A stretch of DNA of 64,000 nucleotides from Bradyrhizobium sp. CCGUVB1N3 (GTDB taxonomy: Bacteria > Pseudomonadota > Alphaproteobacteria > Rhizobiales > Xanthobacteraceae): positions 496,001 through 560,000 of the forward strand of contig NZ_JANADR010000001.1 in assembly GCF_024199925.1 (NCBI RefSeq), in the 5' to 3' direction. The translations under genes were made by a program, and so were the position numbers. Below, in pieces: positions 26,214-33,922 of this stretch (the stretch's first letter is position 1; each line of letters begins with the position of its first letter). The notes beneath the pieces were generated by a model. The model was not told the DNA's origin. It saw only the letters and a program-made list of their open reading frames with translations, and searched no databases.

Positions 26214-26881
26214 TGAGGCCGCGAAGTATCAGCGTCCTGCTTGTCGATGACCACGCGGTTGTGCGTGAGGGATACCGTCGGCTTCTCGAGAAGCATGAAG
26301 GCATTACCGTCGTCGCCGAGGCCGCCGATGCGGCGGGTGCCTATCAAGCCTATAAGAGCAAAAGGCCCGATGTTGTGGTGATGGACGTGTCGCTGCCAGG
26401 TCGCGGCGGTATTGATGCCATTCGCCAGATACGTCAGTGGGATCCAGCAGCGCGCCTGCTTGTTTTCACCATGCATTTGAGCGCGACATTCGCTCTCCAG
26501 GCCTTCAGGGCCGGTGCAAAGGGCTTTGTCACAAAGAGCAGCCCGCCCGAGTTGCTCGTTAGCGCGGTATGTGACGTGGCTGCCGGCCGTGTTGCCATCT
26601 GCCCCGAGGTCAGTGAAGCACTTGCGAGGAGCCACTTGCAGGATGATGCAAGTGCCGTCGATAGTTTGTCCCCACGTGAATTCGAGATCCTGCGCATGTT
26701 GCTCGCTGGCCGGTCGGCCGAGGAAATAGCCACCGCATTCAATCTCAGTCCGAAAACCGTCTCGAACTACCACTACGCCATCAAATCGAAGCTCAGCGTT
26801 TCTTCCGACGTCGAGCTTGTGCTTTTTGGGCTGCGAAGCGGGCTAGTAACGCGAGTAGAGGAGCGCGAGCACGAGACCTAG
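26210..26881 (+). CDS. NarL/FixJ-type response regulator (MoxX-like)
   Basis: This 223-residue regulator has a receiver domain with acidic pocket DD (13-14), phospho-acceptor D59 in VVMDVSLPG and the conserved lysine in GFVTKSS (about 109). A LuxR-type helix-turn-helix follows (about 155-210; LSPREFEILRMLLAGRSAEEIA). Its start overlaps the kinase stop, and the two form a cognate pair. Likely targets are nearby genes for alcohol or aldehyde oxidation, but no operator could be recognised. Confidence 0.9.
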   Translation: MMRPRSISVLLVDDHAVVREGYRRLLEKHEGITVVAEAADAAGAYQAYKSKRPDVVVMDVSLPGRGGIDAIRQIRQWDPAARLLVFTMHLSATFALQAFRAGAKGFVTKSSPPELLVSAVCDVAAGRVAICPEVSEALARSHLQDDASAVDSLSPREFEILRMLLAGRSAEEIATAFNLSPKTVSNYHYAIKSKLSVSSDVELVLFGLRSGLVTRVEEREHET

Positions 26882-26931
26882 CACCGCAGCTCCTCCAGGC
26901 AACGGGGGTTATCCATGCGCGTTAGGACCGC

Positions 26932-27306
26932 TCATGCCTTGCGCGAGCGCTTGATGTCCGTCTTCAGCGCCATCAGCTCCTTGCGTACGGCGCGCGCGGC
27001 GTCCCGCTCGATCTTGCGGTAACGCGCGACGAGCGCGGCGCCGAACGGGGTCAGCATCGCGCCGCCGCCGTTCTTGCCGCCGGTCTGGGGTTCGACCGCC
27101 GCATGTCCGCAGATGCGGTTGATCTCGTCGACGAGGTCCCAGGCACGCTTGTACGACATGTCCATGGCGCGGCCCGCCGCCGAGATCGAGCCGTGTTCCC
27201 TGATGTTCTCCAGAAGCTGGATCTTGCCGGGCCCGATCCGGTCCTCGGCATCCAGATCGATCCGGACGCTCAATTGGGGAAGCGATTTTACGCTCGCGCG
27301 CGACAT
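26932..27306 (-). CDS. ModE-type regulator, HTH domain only
   Basis: This 124-residue protein matches the N-terminal winged helix of ModE, with KIQLLENIREHGSISAAGRAMDMSYKRAWDLVDEIN (about 28-63, described here in part) and a wing ending in GGKNGGGAMLTPFGAALV. It lacks the C-terminal molybdate-binding (TOBE/Mop) domains found in classical ModE. It ends in a basic helix. The ATG was chosen; an upstream TTG frame adds 19 residues. ModE-N proteins bind Mo-box-like DNA, and four such sites lie within 10 kb. Without a TOBE domain it may not sense molybdate itself, and it may need a partner or sense another cue. Confidence 0.85.
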   Translation of the reverse strand: MSRASVKSLPQLSVRIDLDAEDRIGPGKIQLLENIREHGSISAAGRAMDMSYKRAWDLVDEINRICGHAAVEPQTGGKNGGGAMLTPFGAALVARYRKIERDAARAVRKELMALKTDIKRSRKA

Positions 27307-27664
27307 GACAGGTTCTCTTCGGTCTCGGTTTGCGAGATTGCCACCACGGGAGCCAGCGAACAAGGTAAACGGGCGGGATATCCCTTATGGCGATTTTATG
27401 AACGGCACGCCCCGTTCCCGCGGCTGCTGGTCGCAGCTCGGCCGGCTTGATTTCGGCTCCTCGAACTTTATTTCTCCCTCAACAGTATCCGGGCCCCTCT
27501 GACGAGGCCGCCGATCCCTCGGCCAACCTCGTGATGTCGGATGACCTGTCCCGCGCGCGAATGCGTTTGGATTGGACGATCGTTGGGCCCAGCGCACCTG
27601 CTCTCATCGACCAGCCATCCTCATCGTTTCCGCGTTGCGGTCACAACCGTAAGCTTGAGGAGCT
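27307..27664. other. Divergent region between the ModE-like and TerB-like genes
   Basis: No gene is seen here. A 10-bp palindrome, GGGATATCCC, lies near 27375. No Mo-box was found, so the HTH-only regulator does not appear to repress itself through one. Confidence 0.35.
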
Positions 27665-28132
27665 ATGATGCCCAACGCAGGACCTTTGAGCCCGATCCAC
27701 GGGGAGATCACTGAACCTTCCAGCCTGCACGAGCAGGCCGCCGCCGCGCTCGTGATTGCCGGCGCGCTGGTGGCCGTCGCCGATCGCCGCGTCGCCGCGG
27801 TCGAGCGCGAGGAGGTGACCCGCTTCATCCGGGAGCGCGGGCTCGCCCCGCATGTCTCGGAAGCGCGGCTGGCCGCGATGTTCGACGAGCTTGCCGAGCG
27901 GTTGGAGCAGCCTGATTTCGCCAATGTCGTCATCGACACGCTGCGCCCGGTCTCGGACCTGCCGCTGGCCGCGCATCTGGTCGACATCTCCGAGCGCGTC
28001 GCCGCGGCGGATGAGGACGTGCATCCGCATGAGGTGCAGGCGATCAAGCTGCTGCGCCTGCTCACGCTGGTGCTGCCGCGATCGAAGCCGGTCACCGCGC
28101 GCGGCGAGGGCCGCGTCACATCCGGAGCGTGA
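27665..28132 (+). CDS. TerB-like protein
   Basis: This 155-residue, mostly helical protein resembles the TerB/DjlA-type tellurite-resistance domain: a seven-helix fold with acidic residues (VAAVEREEVTRFI, then ISERVAAADEDVHPHEV, where the D/E pattern could bind a metal). There is no signal peptide. GAGGAG precedes the ATG. It overlaps the next gene by 4 bases and begins a run with a small membrane protein and a TerC-like protein, so the three may form one membrane-stress module. Resistance to tellurite is the family's historical label, not a demonstrated role here. Confidence 0.78.
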   Translation: MMPNAGPLSPIHGEITEPSSLHEQAAAALVIAGALVAVADRRVAAVEREEVTRFIRERGLAPHVSEARLAAMFDELAERLEQPDFANVVIDTLRPVSDLPLAAHLVDISERVAAADEDVHPHEVQAIKLLRLLTLVLPRSKPVTARGEGRVTSGA

Positions 28133-28497
28133 GCATGAGCGCAGGCACCGACGATCGCGCGAGATCGCGTGAGCGCGCCACCGGCGAGGCCGCCGGTGGC
28201 GATCCGCGCCTTGACGCGCTGGTCGGCCGCCTGCCGCCGCGCGTGAGCGGCACCGTCACCTATCTGCTGCAACCTTCAAACCGCTGGGTGAGGATGCCCG
28301 CCGGCGCGCTGCTCGTCGTCGGTGGCGTGCTGTCGTTCCTGCCGGTGCTCGGCATCTGGATGCTGCCGCTTGGCCTTGCCTTGCTTGCCGAGGACGTGCC
28401 GGGCTTGCGCTCGCAGCGCTCGAAGATCCTGGACTGGATCGAGCGCCGCAAGCCGCACTGGCTCGGTGCCGGCTCGCGCCCGAATGATCAGACATGA
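28129..28497 (+). CDS. Small membrane protein (PGPGW-like)
   Basis: This predicted membrane protein of 122 residues has a polar N-terminus (about 1-50) and a hairpin of two helices (about 58-86) bearing GGVLSFLPVLGIWMLPLGLALLAEDVP. The C-terminus (DWIERRKPHWLG) is basic and aromatic. This is typical of small putative transmembrane PGPGW-family proteins that accompany TerC/TerB genes. The start is a GTG overlapping the TerB stop, with an ATG 6 bases on. It ends in an overlap with the TerC-like gene. Function is unknown. Confidence 0.65.
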   Translation: MSMSAGTDDRARSRERATGEAAGGDPRLDALVGRLPPRVSGTVTYLLQPSNRWVRMPAGALLVVGGVLSFLPVLGIWMLPLGLALLAEDVPGLRSQRSKILDWIERRKPHWLGAGSRPNDQT

Positions 28498-29138
28498 GCG
28501 AGTTCATCACCCCCGATGCGCTGACGGCGCTGTTTCAGGTCGTCCTGATCGACCTCGTGCTCGCCGGCGACAATGCCGTCGTCATCGGCCTTGCCGCGGC
28601 GGGCCTGCCTGCCGGCCAGCGCCGCCGTGCCATCATCGTCGGCATCGCGGCCGCGACCGTGCTGCGCATCGTCTTCGCCGGCGTTGCGACGCAGCTTCTC
28701 CAGGTGCTCGGCCTTCTGCTGGCCGGCGGTGTGCTGCTGCTGTGGGTCTGCTGGAAGATGTGGCGCGAATTGCGCGAGCAGGCTGCGAGCCATGGCGAGC
28801 TGGCCTTAGGCCATGCCGGAGCGGGCAGTTCTGCCGGCGCACAGACCCCGCGCAAGACGTTCCGGCAGGCGGCGCTCCAGATCGTCGCCGCCGACGTCTC
28901 GATGTCGCTCGACAACGTGCTCGCGGTGGCCGGCGCCGCGCGCGAGCATCCGTTCATCCTGGCATTTGGTCTGCTGCTTTCGGTCGCGCTGATGGGCGTT
29001 GCCGCAGATCTGCTCGGCCGCGTGCTCCAGAAACAGCGCTGGATCGCCTATGTCGGCCTCGCCATCATCGTCTACGTCGCCTTCGAGATGATCTTGCGCG
29101 GCTCGCTCGAGCTTGCGCCGGTCATCGCCAGCCTCTGA
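28494..29138 (+). CDS. TerC/YjbE-family integral membrane protein
   Basis: This 214-residue protein has about six to seven helices and the TerC hallmarks: LIDLVLAGDNAVVIGL (about 18-33) and AADVSMSLDNVLAV (about 133-146), where the intramembrane Asp-Asn pairs are thought to line a metal site. TerC-family members have been linked to Mn2+ export or metalation of exported enzymes; that is family knowledge. A cytoplasmic loop (about 95-125) separates two halves. The ATG overlaps the upstream stop, so translation is coupled with TerB and the small membrane protein. Confidence 0.88.
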   Translation: MSEFITPDALTALFQVVLIDLVLAGDNAVVIGLAAAGLPAGQRRRAIIVGIAAATVLRIVFAGVATQLLQVLGLLLAGGVLLLWVCWKMWRELREQAASHGELALGHAGAGSSAGAQTPRKTFRQAALQIVAADVSMSLDNVLAVAGAAREHPFILAFGLLLSVALMGVAADLLGRVLQKQRWIAYVGLAIIVYVAFEMILRGSLELAPVIASL

Positions 29139-29178
29139 TCCCAGCCTTTCTGACTTCGCCCGAAATCCGGAGTGATCC

Positions 29179-29775
29179 ATGACGTCTGAATCCCAAGCAC
29201 CTTTGGGCCGCGCGGCTTCGCCGCAGCTTGGGCTTGTCCCGCGCCTGATCTTCGGCTCGCGCTGGCTGCAATTGCCACTCTATGTCGGCCTCATCGTCGC
29301 GCAGGCTGTCTATGTGCTCCTGTTCCTGAAGGAGCTCTGGCATCTCGCCGCCCACTGGTTCGACGTCAACGAGCAGCAGATCATGCTGACCGTGCTCGGG
29401 CTGATCGACGTCGTCATGATCTCCAACCTGCTCGTGATGGTGATCGTCGGCGGCTACGAGACCTTCGTCTCGCGCCTCAACTTGCGCGGCCATCCCGACG
29501 AGCCGGAATGGCTGAGCCACGTCAATGCCAGCGTGCTCAAGATCAAGCTTGCGATGGCGATCGTCGGCATCTCCTCGATCTCGCTGCTCAGAACCTTCAT
29601 CGAGGCCGGCAATCTCGGTACCGCGCGCAGCAATTTCACCGAGAGCGGCGTGATGTGGCAGGTCATCATCCACGTCACCTTCATCGTCTCGGCGATCGGG
29701 ATCGCCTGGGTCGATCGCCTGAGCGAGGTCGCGCATCGCAAGGCGGCCGATCACGCGAAGGCCGCGGGCCATTGA
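29179..29775 (+). CDS. UPF0114/YqhA-family membrane protein
   Basis: This 198-residue membrane protein has four hydrophobic segments. It carries the family pattern LVMVIVGGYETFVSRL followed by LSHVNASVLKIKLAMAIVGISSISLL. Length is slightly more than the usual 160-185 because of an extra N-terminal tail. YqhA proteins have no proven function; a channel or envelope role has been proposed. The gene follows the TerC-like gene by 40 bases and is probably in the same transcript. Confidence 0.85.
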   Translation: MTSESQAPLGRAASPQLGLVPRLIFGSRWLQLPLYVGLIVAQAVYVLLFLKELWHLAAHWFDVNEQQIMLTVLGLIDVVMISNLLVMVIVGGYETFVSRLNLRGHPDEPEWLSHVNASVLKIKLAMAIVGISSISLLRTFIEAGNLGTARSNFTESGVMWQVIIHVTFIVSAIGIAWVDRLSEVAHRKAADHAKAAGH

Positions 29776-29879
29776 GCCGGCGTGGCCTCGATTGCATTGG
29801 CTTGCGACCGCGCCTCAACACTCCCACGGCGCATTGTGAGACACGTTCTTGATGATCGCGAGATGGTCCGCCATTTCCG

Positions 29880-30629
29880 TCAACTTGATCTTGCGGCCGG
29901 CCCAATGGACGCGTCACGGTGCCCGATCTGGCGAAGCCAGTCGGAGAACACGCGATCAGCCTCGCGCGCAAGTCCGTTTGAGAGTTCTGCCGTCCGTGCC
30001 CGAAGCTGCGACACTGAGATTTTCGTCACCGCAAGCTCGACAGCGTGGCCGACATACCATTCCTCGAGTTGCCGCGAGTCGGCTTCGAGGTGAAATTGCA
30101 GTGCCAGCGCATGGTTGCCGCAGGCGAATGCCTGGTTTTCGTAGTTCTCGTTCGACGCCAGTCGTACGGCCGCTGACGGGAGATCGAAGGTGTCGCCGTG
30201 CCAGTGCAGAACCGGCGTGCCGCCGGCCAGCGGCTTCAGGCTTGAGGCGAGGCCCGCCTCCGACAGCGTGATCGATCCCCAGCCGATTTCCTTGACGGCA
30301 CCGGCATAGACGCGGGCACCGAGCGCCTTCGCCATGAGCTGCGCGCCGAGGCAGATGCCGAGTGTCGGCAGATCCCGGCCGAAACGGTGCTCAATGAGCG
30401 AGATCTCCCGCGTGATGAAAGGATAGCTCTCGGTCTCGTAGACACCGATCGGGCCGCCGAGAACAATCACGAGATCGGCATCCCTGATCGAGGGATGGCT
30501 GAGATCGTCGACCGGTGCGTCGCAGAAGGAGACGTTCCAGCCCTCGCGCTCCATGATCGGCGCGAGCAGGCCCAGATCCTCGAAGGCGACGTGACGGAGC
30601 GCGACGGCAGATCGGCGGCGTTGAAACAT
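29880..30629 (-). CDS. Class I glutamine amidotransferase-like protein (GMP synthase-like domain)
   Basis: This 249-residue protein has a full glutaminase triad: C93 in GICLGAQLMAKALG, H180 and E182 in LQFHLEAD. A GGPIGVYE oxyanion-strand motif lies near 59. It lacks a synthetase domain, so it is a free-standing amidotransferase or peptidase-like hydrolase, as in GuaA-like GAT proteins of unknown substrate. The ATG (MFQRRRSAVALRHV) was chosen over a longer frame upstream that would run through the Mo-box. That Mo-box lies about 40 bases before the start, so molybdate-linked control is plausible. The acceptor of the ammonia is unknown. Confidence 0.85.
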   Translation of the reverse strand: MFQRRRSAVALRHVAFEDLGLLAPIMEREGWNVSFCDAPVDDLSHPSIRDADLVIVLGGPIGVYETESYPFITREISLIEHRFGRDLPTLGICLGAQLMAKALGARVYAGAVKEIGWGSITLSEAGLASSLKPLAGGTPVLHWHGDTFDLPSAAVRLASNENYENQAFACGNHALALQFHLEADSRQLEEWYVGHAVELAVTKISVSQLRARTAELSNGLAREADRVFSDWLRQIGHRDASIGPAARSS

Positions 30630-30666
30630 TCGGCAAGTCCTGTGGCGCGAGGAAGCTCGGCCAGCA

Positions 30667-30694
30667 TTCGCTATATTCAGACTGATATAACGAG
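30667..30694. promoter_or_regulatory. Mo-box (ModE operator) candidate 3
   Basis: Halves TTCGCTATATT and GATATAACGAG lie 6 bases apart and match the Mo-box at 18 of 22 positions; nine bases in each half are perfect inverted repeats. It is 37 bases upstream of the amidotransferase ATG and downstream of the PBP-type ModE regulator, which reads toward it. Confidence 0.7.
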
Positions 30695-30753
30695 TTCCGA
30701 ACCTCGTCCAGTCGGTTGGGGGGCAATGCGGCGTGTGCATGACCGCATGCGGC

Positions 30754-31836
30754 TCACCGCACGGCGTGCATCTCCAGGAAAGCCTTCACCCCGGTGACGT
30801 CGCCTGTATCGGTCGGCTTGTAACCCGGGAGGGCGGCGACGGCGGCCCGAAACTCGGCGCCGCGGATGATCTCGATCACGCGCTGCATCGGCTCGGTTTC
30901 CAGAAACGCGCGCTTGCAGACGAAGAAATAATCCTCGGTCACGATCCGGATGAAATCGAGGCCGAAATGCCGCGCCGCGGCCTCAACGCCAAAGCAGGCG
31001 TCCGCCATGCCGCTCGCGACATAGGCTGCGACCGCGGCATGGGTGAACTCGATCTGCTGCGCGCCGCTGATCCGGCTTTCGTCGACGCCTTGGGCGGCGA
31101 GCAACTGGTCGAACAGGAGGCGCGTGCCGGAGTCGTGATCACGGTTGACGAAGCGGACGTTTGGCCGCGTGAGGTCCGGGATCGACGTGATGCGCAGGGG
31201 ATTGCCGCGCGCCACCATCAGTCCCATCTCTCGCGTAACGAAGCTGATCACGCGATCCTCACGCGGATCGAGCCATTCGCGCGCGGCCTTGATGCCCTGC
31301 GCGCGTAGCGGGCCGTGCGGCAGATGCAGGCCGGAAAGGTCGCAGGCGCCCTGGGCCAACGAGACCAGCGAATGCTGGTTGCTGACATAGCGGAGGTCGA
31401 CGCCGATGCCCGGCTCACGGTCGAGAAATTCGCGCAGCTTTGCCACCGCAAAGCCGTGGCTGGCGTGGACGCGGATCACCGAGGGGCGCTGCTCGAGGAA
31501 TGGCTTGATCTCGCTTGCAAGCTCCTGCGCGAGGTTTTCGAGCTGCGGTCCGAGCCGGGCCTGCATGCGCTCGCCCGCCCACACCAGCCGCTCGCCGAAC
31601 GCGGTGAGCTTGGTGCCCTTGCCGCGCTGGGTCTCGACGAGAGGCGTGCCGAAAAACTCCGACCATTGCTCGATCAGATTCCAGACGTGCCGATAGGAGA
31701 GGTGCGCGTCATTGGCTGCGCTCGTGATCTTGCCGGTCTTCCGGATCTCGTTGAGAACGCCGAGCATGACCACCGCGGTGCGCGGGCTGCCTTCGCGGCG
31801 AAATCGCCAGATGGCTTCGATCTCGATCTGAAGCAT
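30754..31836 (-). CDS. ModE-type HTH regulator fused to a periplasmic-binding-like domain
   Basis: This 360-residue regulator has a ModE-type winged helix-turn-helix at the N-terminus (about 20-90; KITSAANDAHLSYRHVWNLIEQW, then GKGTKLTAFGERL) and, instead of TOBE domains, a PBP-like domain (about 125-340; related to Pfam PBP_like as I recall). The PBP half (IRVHASHGFAVAKLREFL, VRFVNRDHDSGTRLLFDQLL) looks like a ModA/TupA-style oxyanion binder, so molybdate or tungstate is a reasonable ligand guess. The ATG was chosen; a longer frame adds 89 unrelated residues. A perfect inverted repeat lies 12 bases upstream of the start. It is divergent from an aldehyde dehydrogenase, its likely target. Confidence 0.85.
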   Translation of the reverse strand: MLQIEIEAIWRFRREGSPRTAVVMLGVLNEIRKTGKITSAANDAHLSYRHVWNLIEQWSEFFGTPLVETQRGKGTKLTAFGERLVWAGERMQARLGPQLENLAQELASEIKPFLEQRPSVIRVHASHGFAVAKLREFLDREPGIGVDLRYVSNQHSLVSLAQGACDLSGLHLPHGPLRAQGIKAAREWLDPREDRVISFVTREMGLMVARGNPLRITSIPDLTRPNVRFVNRDHDSGTRLLFDQLLAAQGVDESRISGAQQIEFTHAAVAAYVASGMADACFGVEAAARHFGLDFIRIVTEDYFFVCKRAFLETEPMQRVIEIIRGAEFRAAVAALPGYKPTDTGDVTGVKAFLEMHAVR

Positions 31837-31848
31837 CGACCTTATCCT

Positions 31849-31866
31849 TATGAAGTTCGCTTCATA
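31849..31866. promoter_or_regulatory. Perfect inverted repeat before the ModE/PBP regulator
   Basis: TATGAAG and CTTCATA arms with a TTCG centre form an exact 18-bp inverted repeat immediately upstream of the PBP-type regulator. Placement suggests autoregulation and control of the divergent aldehyde dehydrogenase. As RNA it could also fold into a small hairpin. The binding protein is inferred. Confidence 0.5.
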
Positions 31867-31923
31867 TGTGGGGTGTCCATTTGCACTCCGTATCATATTT
31901 ACTCCAGGCAATAGGCGCCTAGT

Positions 31924-31935
31924 CTGGTATACCAG
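31924..31935. promoter_or_regulatory. 12-bp palindrome CTGGTATACCAG before an aldehyde dehydrogenase
   Basis: A perfect palindrome with a TGGTATACCA core lies 13 bases ahead of the aldehyde dehydrogenase ATG, just before its Shine-Dalgarno. The core resembles FadR-type GntR operators. No GntR gene is seen in the window, so the regulator may be encoded elsewhere. Overlap with the -10/initiation zone suits a repressor. Confidence 0.45.
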
Positions 31936-31948
31936 AACAGGAGGAAAT

Positions 31949-33436
31949 ATGATGTCTGTTGCATATGACTTTGCGCATTCGCCGGCGACCGAGTTCATGT
32001 CCCGGCCGCAGCATCTGCTCATCGACGGCCGCCGCGTCCCCGCGAACTCCGGCCGCACCTTCAACTCCCTCAATCCCGCCACCGGCCAAATCATCGCCAC
32101 CATTGCCGAAGGCGGCGAGGTCGATGTCGAGCACGCGGTCGCCGCGGCGCGCCGCGCGTTCGAAGGCCCGTGGCGTACGATGCGCGCGTCCGAGCGCGGT
32201 CAGATCCTGCTCCGCTGGGCAGACCTGCTGAAGGCCAATGCCGACGAGATCGTTGAGCTCGAATCGCTCGACGCCGGTAAGCCGATCGCGGCAACGCTGC
32301 GCCAGGATTTTCCGGCCGCCGTCGATACGCTGGTCTATTACGCTGGCTGGGCCGACAAGATCAGAGGTGACGTCGTCCCCGTGCGCGACGATGCGTTGAC
32401 CTATACCGTGCGCGAGCCGGTCGGCGTGGTCGCGGCGATCGTGCCATGGAATTTCCCGCTGATGATCGGCATGTGGAAGCTCGCGCCGGCGCTGGCCTGC
32501 GGCTGCACCGTAGTGATGAAGCCGGCCGAGCTGACTTCGCTGTCGGCGCTGCGGATCGGCGAGCTCGCGCTCGAAGCGGGGTTGCCGCCCGGCGTCTTCA
32601 ACATCGTCACGGGACCGGGCCGCGTCGTCGGTGACGCGCTGGTCAATCATCCCGATGTCGACAAAGTGACTTTCACCGGCTCGCCCGGAGTGGGGCGCGG
32701 GATCATGAAAGGCGCTGCCGGCAATTTCAAGCGCGTCTCGCTCGAACTCGGCGGCAAGTCGGCCAACGTCATTTTTGACGATGCCGATCTTGAAGCAGCA
32801 TCAAAGGCGGCGGCCTCCGGCATCTTCTTCAATGCTGGCCAGGTGTGCTCGGCAGGTTCCCGCGTGCTTGTGCAGGAGGGTGCTTATGATGAGGTCGTCG
32901 AGCGGCTCGCGGCGCGCGCGAAATTGCTGCGCATGGGCGATCCCCTGGATCGCAAGACGACGCTCGGCCCGGTGATCTCCGAAAAGCAGATGAAGTCGAT
33001 CCTCGACTATGTCGATATCGGACAGAAGGAGGGGGCAACGCTCGTCACCGGCGGCGAGCGGATCGGCGAACGCGGCTACTTCATCAGCCCGACGGTGTTC
33101 GCCAACGTCGCGCACGAGATGCGGATATCGCAGGAAGAGATCTTTGGGCCCGTGGTCAGCGTCATCAAGTTCAAGGACGAGACCGACGCCTTGCGGATCG
33201 CCAACGGCACGGCCTACAGCCTCGCCGCCGGCGTCTGGAGCCGCGACATCGGCAGGCTCCAGCGCTTTGCCAAGAAGGCGAGGGCGGGCACCGTCTGGAT
33301 GAACACCTATGGCTACACCGACGTGCGATTGCCGTGGGGCGGCGAACGCGACTCCGGCCTCGGCCGCGAGCACGGCACTGCCGCGATCGACAATTTTACC
33401 GAGCCCAAGGCGGTGTGGATGAATCTGAGCGTCTGA
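31949..33436 (+). CDS. NAD(P)-dependent aldehyde dehydrogenase (betaine/phenylacetaldehyde-type)
   Basis: This 495-residue ALDH has N168 in VPWNFP, E266 in LELGGKSAN and nucleophile C300 in NAGQVCSAGSR. It has the long-form layout and C-terminal PWGGERDSGLGREHG of the class I/II group that includes phenylacetaldehyde, gamma-aminobutyraldehyde and betaine aldehyde dehydrogenases. The ATG follows a strong AGGAGGA; a longer frame upstream lies in the operator region. It is divergent from the ModE/PBP regulator, and a GntR-like palindrome precedes it. The substrate is not fixed by sequence. Confidence 0.88.
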   Translation: MMSVAYDFAHSPATEFMSRPQHLLIDGRRVPANSGRTFNSLNPATGQIIATIAEGGEVDVEHAVAAARRAFEGPWRTMRASERGQILLRWADLLKANADEIVELESLDAGKPIAATLRQDFPAAVDTLVYYAGWADKIRGDVVPVRDDALTYTVREPVGVVAAIVPWNFPLMIGMWKLAPALACGCTVVMKPAELTSLSALRIGELALEAGLPPGVFNIVTGPGRVVGDALVNHPDVDKVTFTGSPGVGRGIMKGAAGNFKRVSLELGGKSANVIFDDADLEAASKAAASGIFFNAGQVCSAGSRVLVQEGAYDEVVERLAARAKLLRMGDPLDRKTTLGPVISEKQMKSILDYVDIGQKEGATLVTGGERIGERGYFISPTVFANVAHEMRISQEEIFGPVVSVIKFKDETDALRIANGTAYSLAAGVWSRDIGRLQRFAKKARAGTVWMNTYGYTDVRLPWGGERDSGLGREHGTAAIDNFTEPKAVWMNLSV

Positions 33437-33476
33437 CAGCAGCGCAACCGGCGGCTTGATCATCCCCTGGGGAGCA

Positions 33477-33857
33477 TCAGGCCGCCCGGGCGGGCGGGCC
33501 CGCGGCCTCGAGCTCAGCGACTTCCTCGTCGGTGAAGACGCGGCTACGCGTCAAAAATCTCACGCCTTCGGGGGCCTCGACCGAAAACCCCGATCCGCGT
33601 CCGGGAACGACATCGATGATGAGCTGGGTGTGCTGCCAGTATTCGAACTGGGCGGCACCGATGTAGAAGTCGCAGCCAGCGATATTGCCGAGCAGCACGT
33701 CCTGGGGGCCGACCCTGAAATCGCCGACCGGATAGCACATCGGCGCCGAGCCATCGCAGCAGCCGCCGGACTGATGAAACATCAGCGCGCCGTGCTGGGC
33801 CTTGAGGCGTTCGACAATCTCGGCGGCTTTCGGCGTGATCTCGACCCGATAGACCAT
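33477..33857 (-). CDS. DUF779 protein (acetaldehyde dehydrogenase accessory)
   Basis: This small soluble 126-residue protein has the conserved GGCCDGSAPMCYP motif (C33, C34, C41) of DUF779, with a further Cys in AGCDFYIG (about 62), suggesting a metal or redox site. The family is regularly found next to ExaC/AdhB-type acetaldehyde dehydrogenase genes, as here, 65 bases downstream of one on the same strand. An ATG nine bases upstream (MHTMVYRV) is an alternative start. The biochemical role is unknown; protection or maturation of the dehydrogenase is a guess. Confidence 0.85.
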   Translation of the reverse strand: MVYRVEITPKAAEIVERLKAQHGALMFHQSGGCCDGSAPMCYPVGDFRVGPQDVLLGNIAGCDFYIGAAQFEYWQHTQLIIDVVPGRGSGFSVEAPEGVRFLTRSRVFTDEEVAELEAAGPPARAA

Positions 33858-33922
33858 GGTGTGCATCCCACAAAAAAGGGGGCAGGCGCGGACGGGCCAC
33901 GCCTGCGCCAGGCGGCGAACGA

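Noticed and set aside
29815..29874. 19-codon ORF (MADHLAIIKNVSHNAPWEC) just after the amidotransferase stop
   Set aside because: It is too short to support without conservation data; it could be a decayed gene tail.
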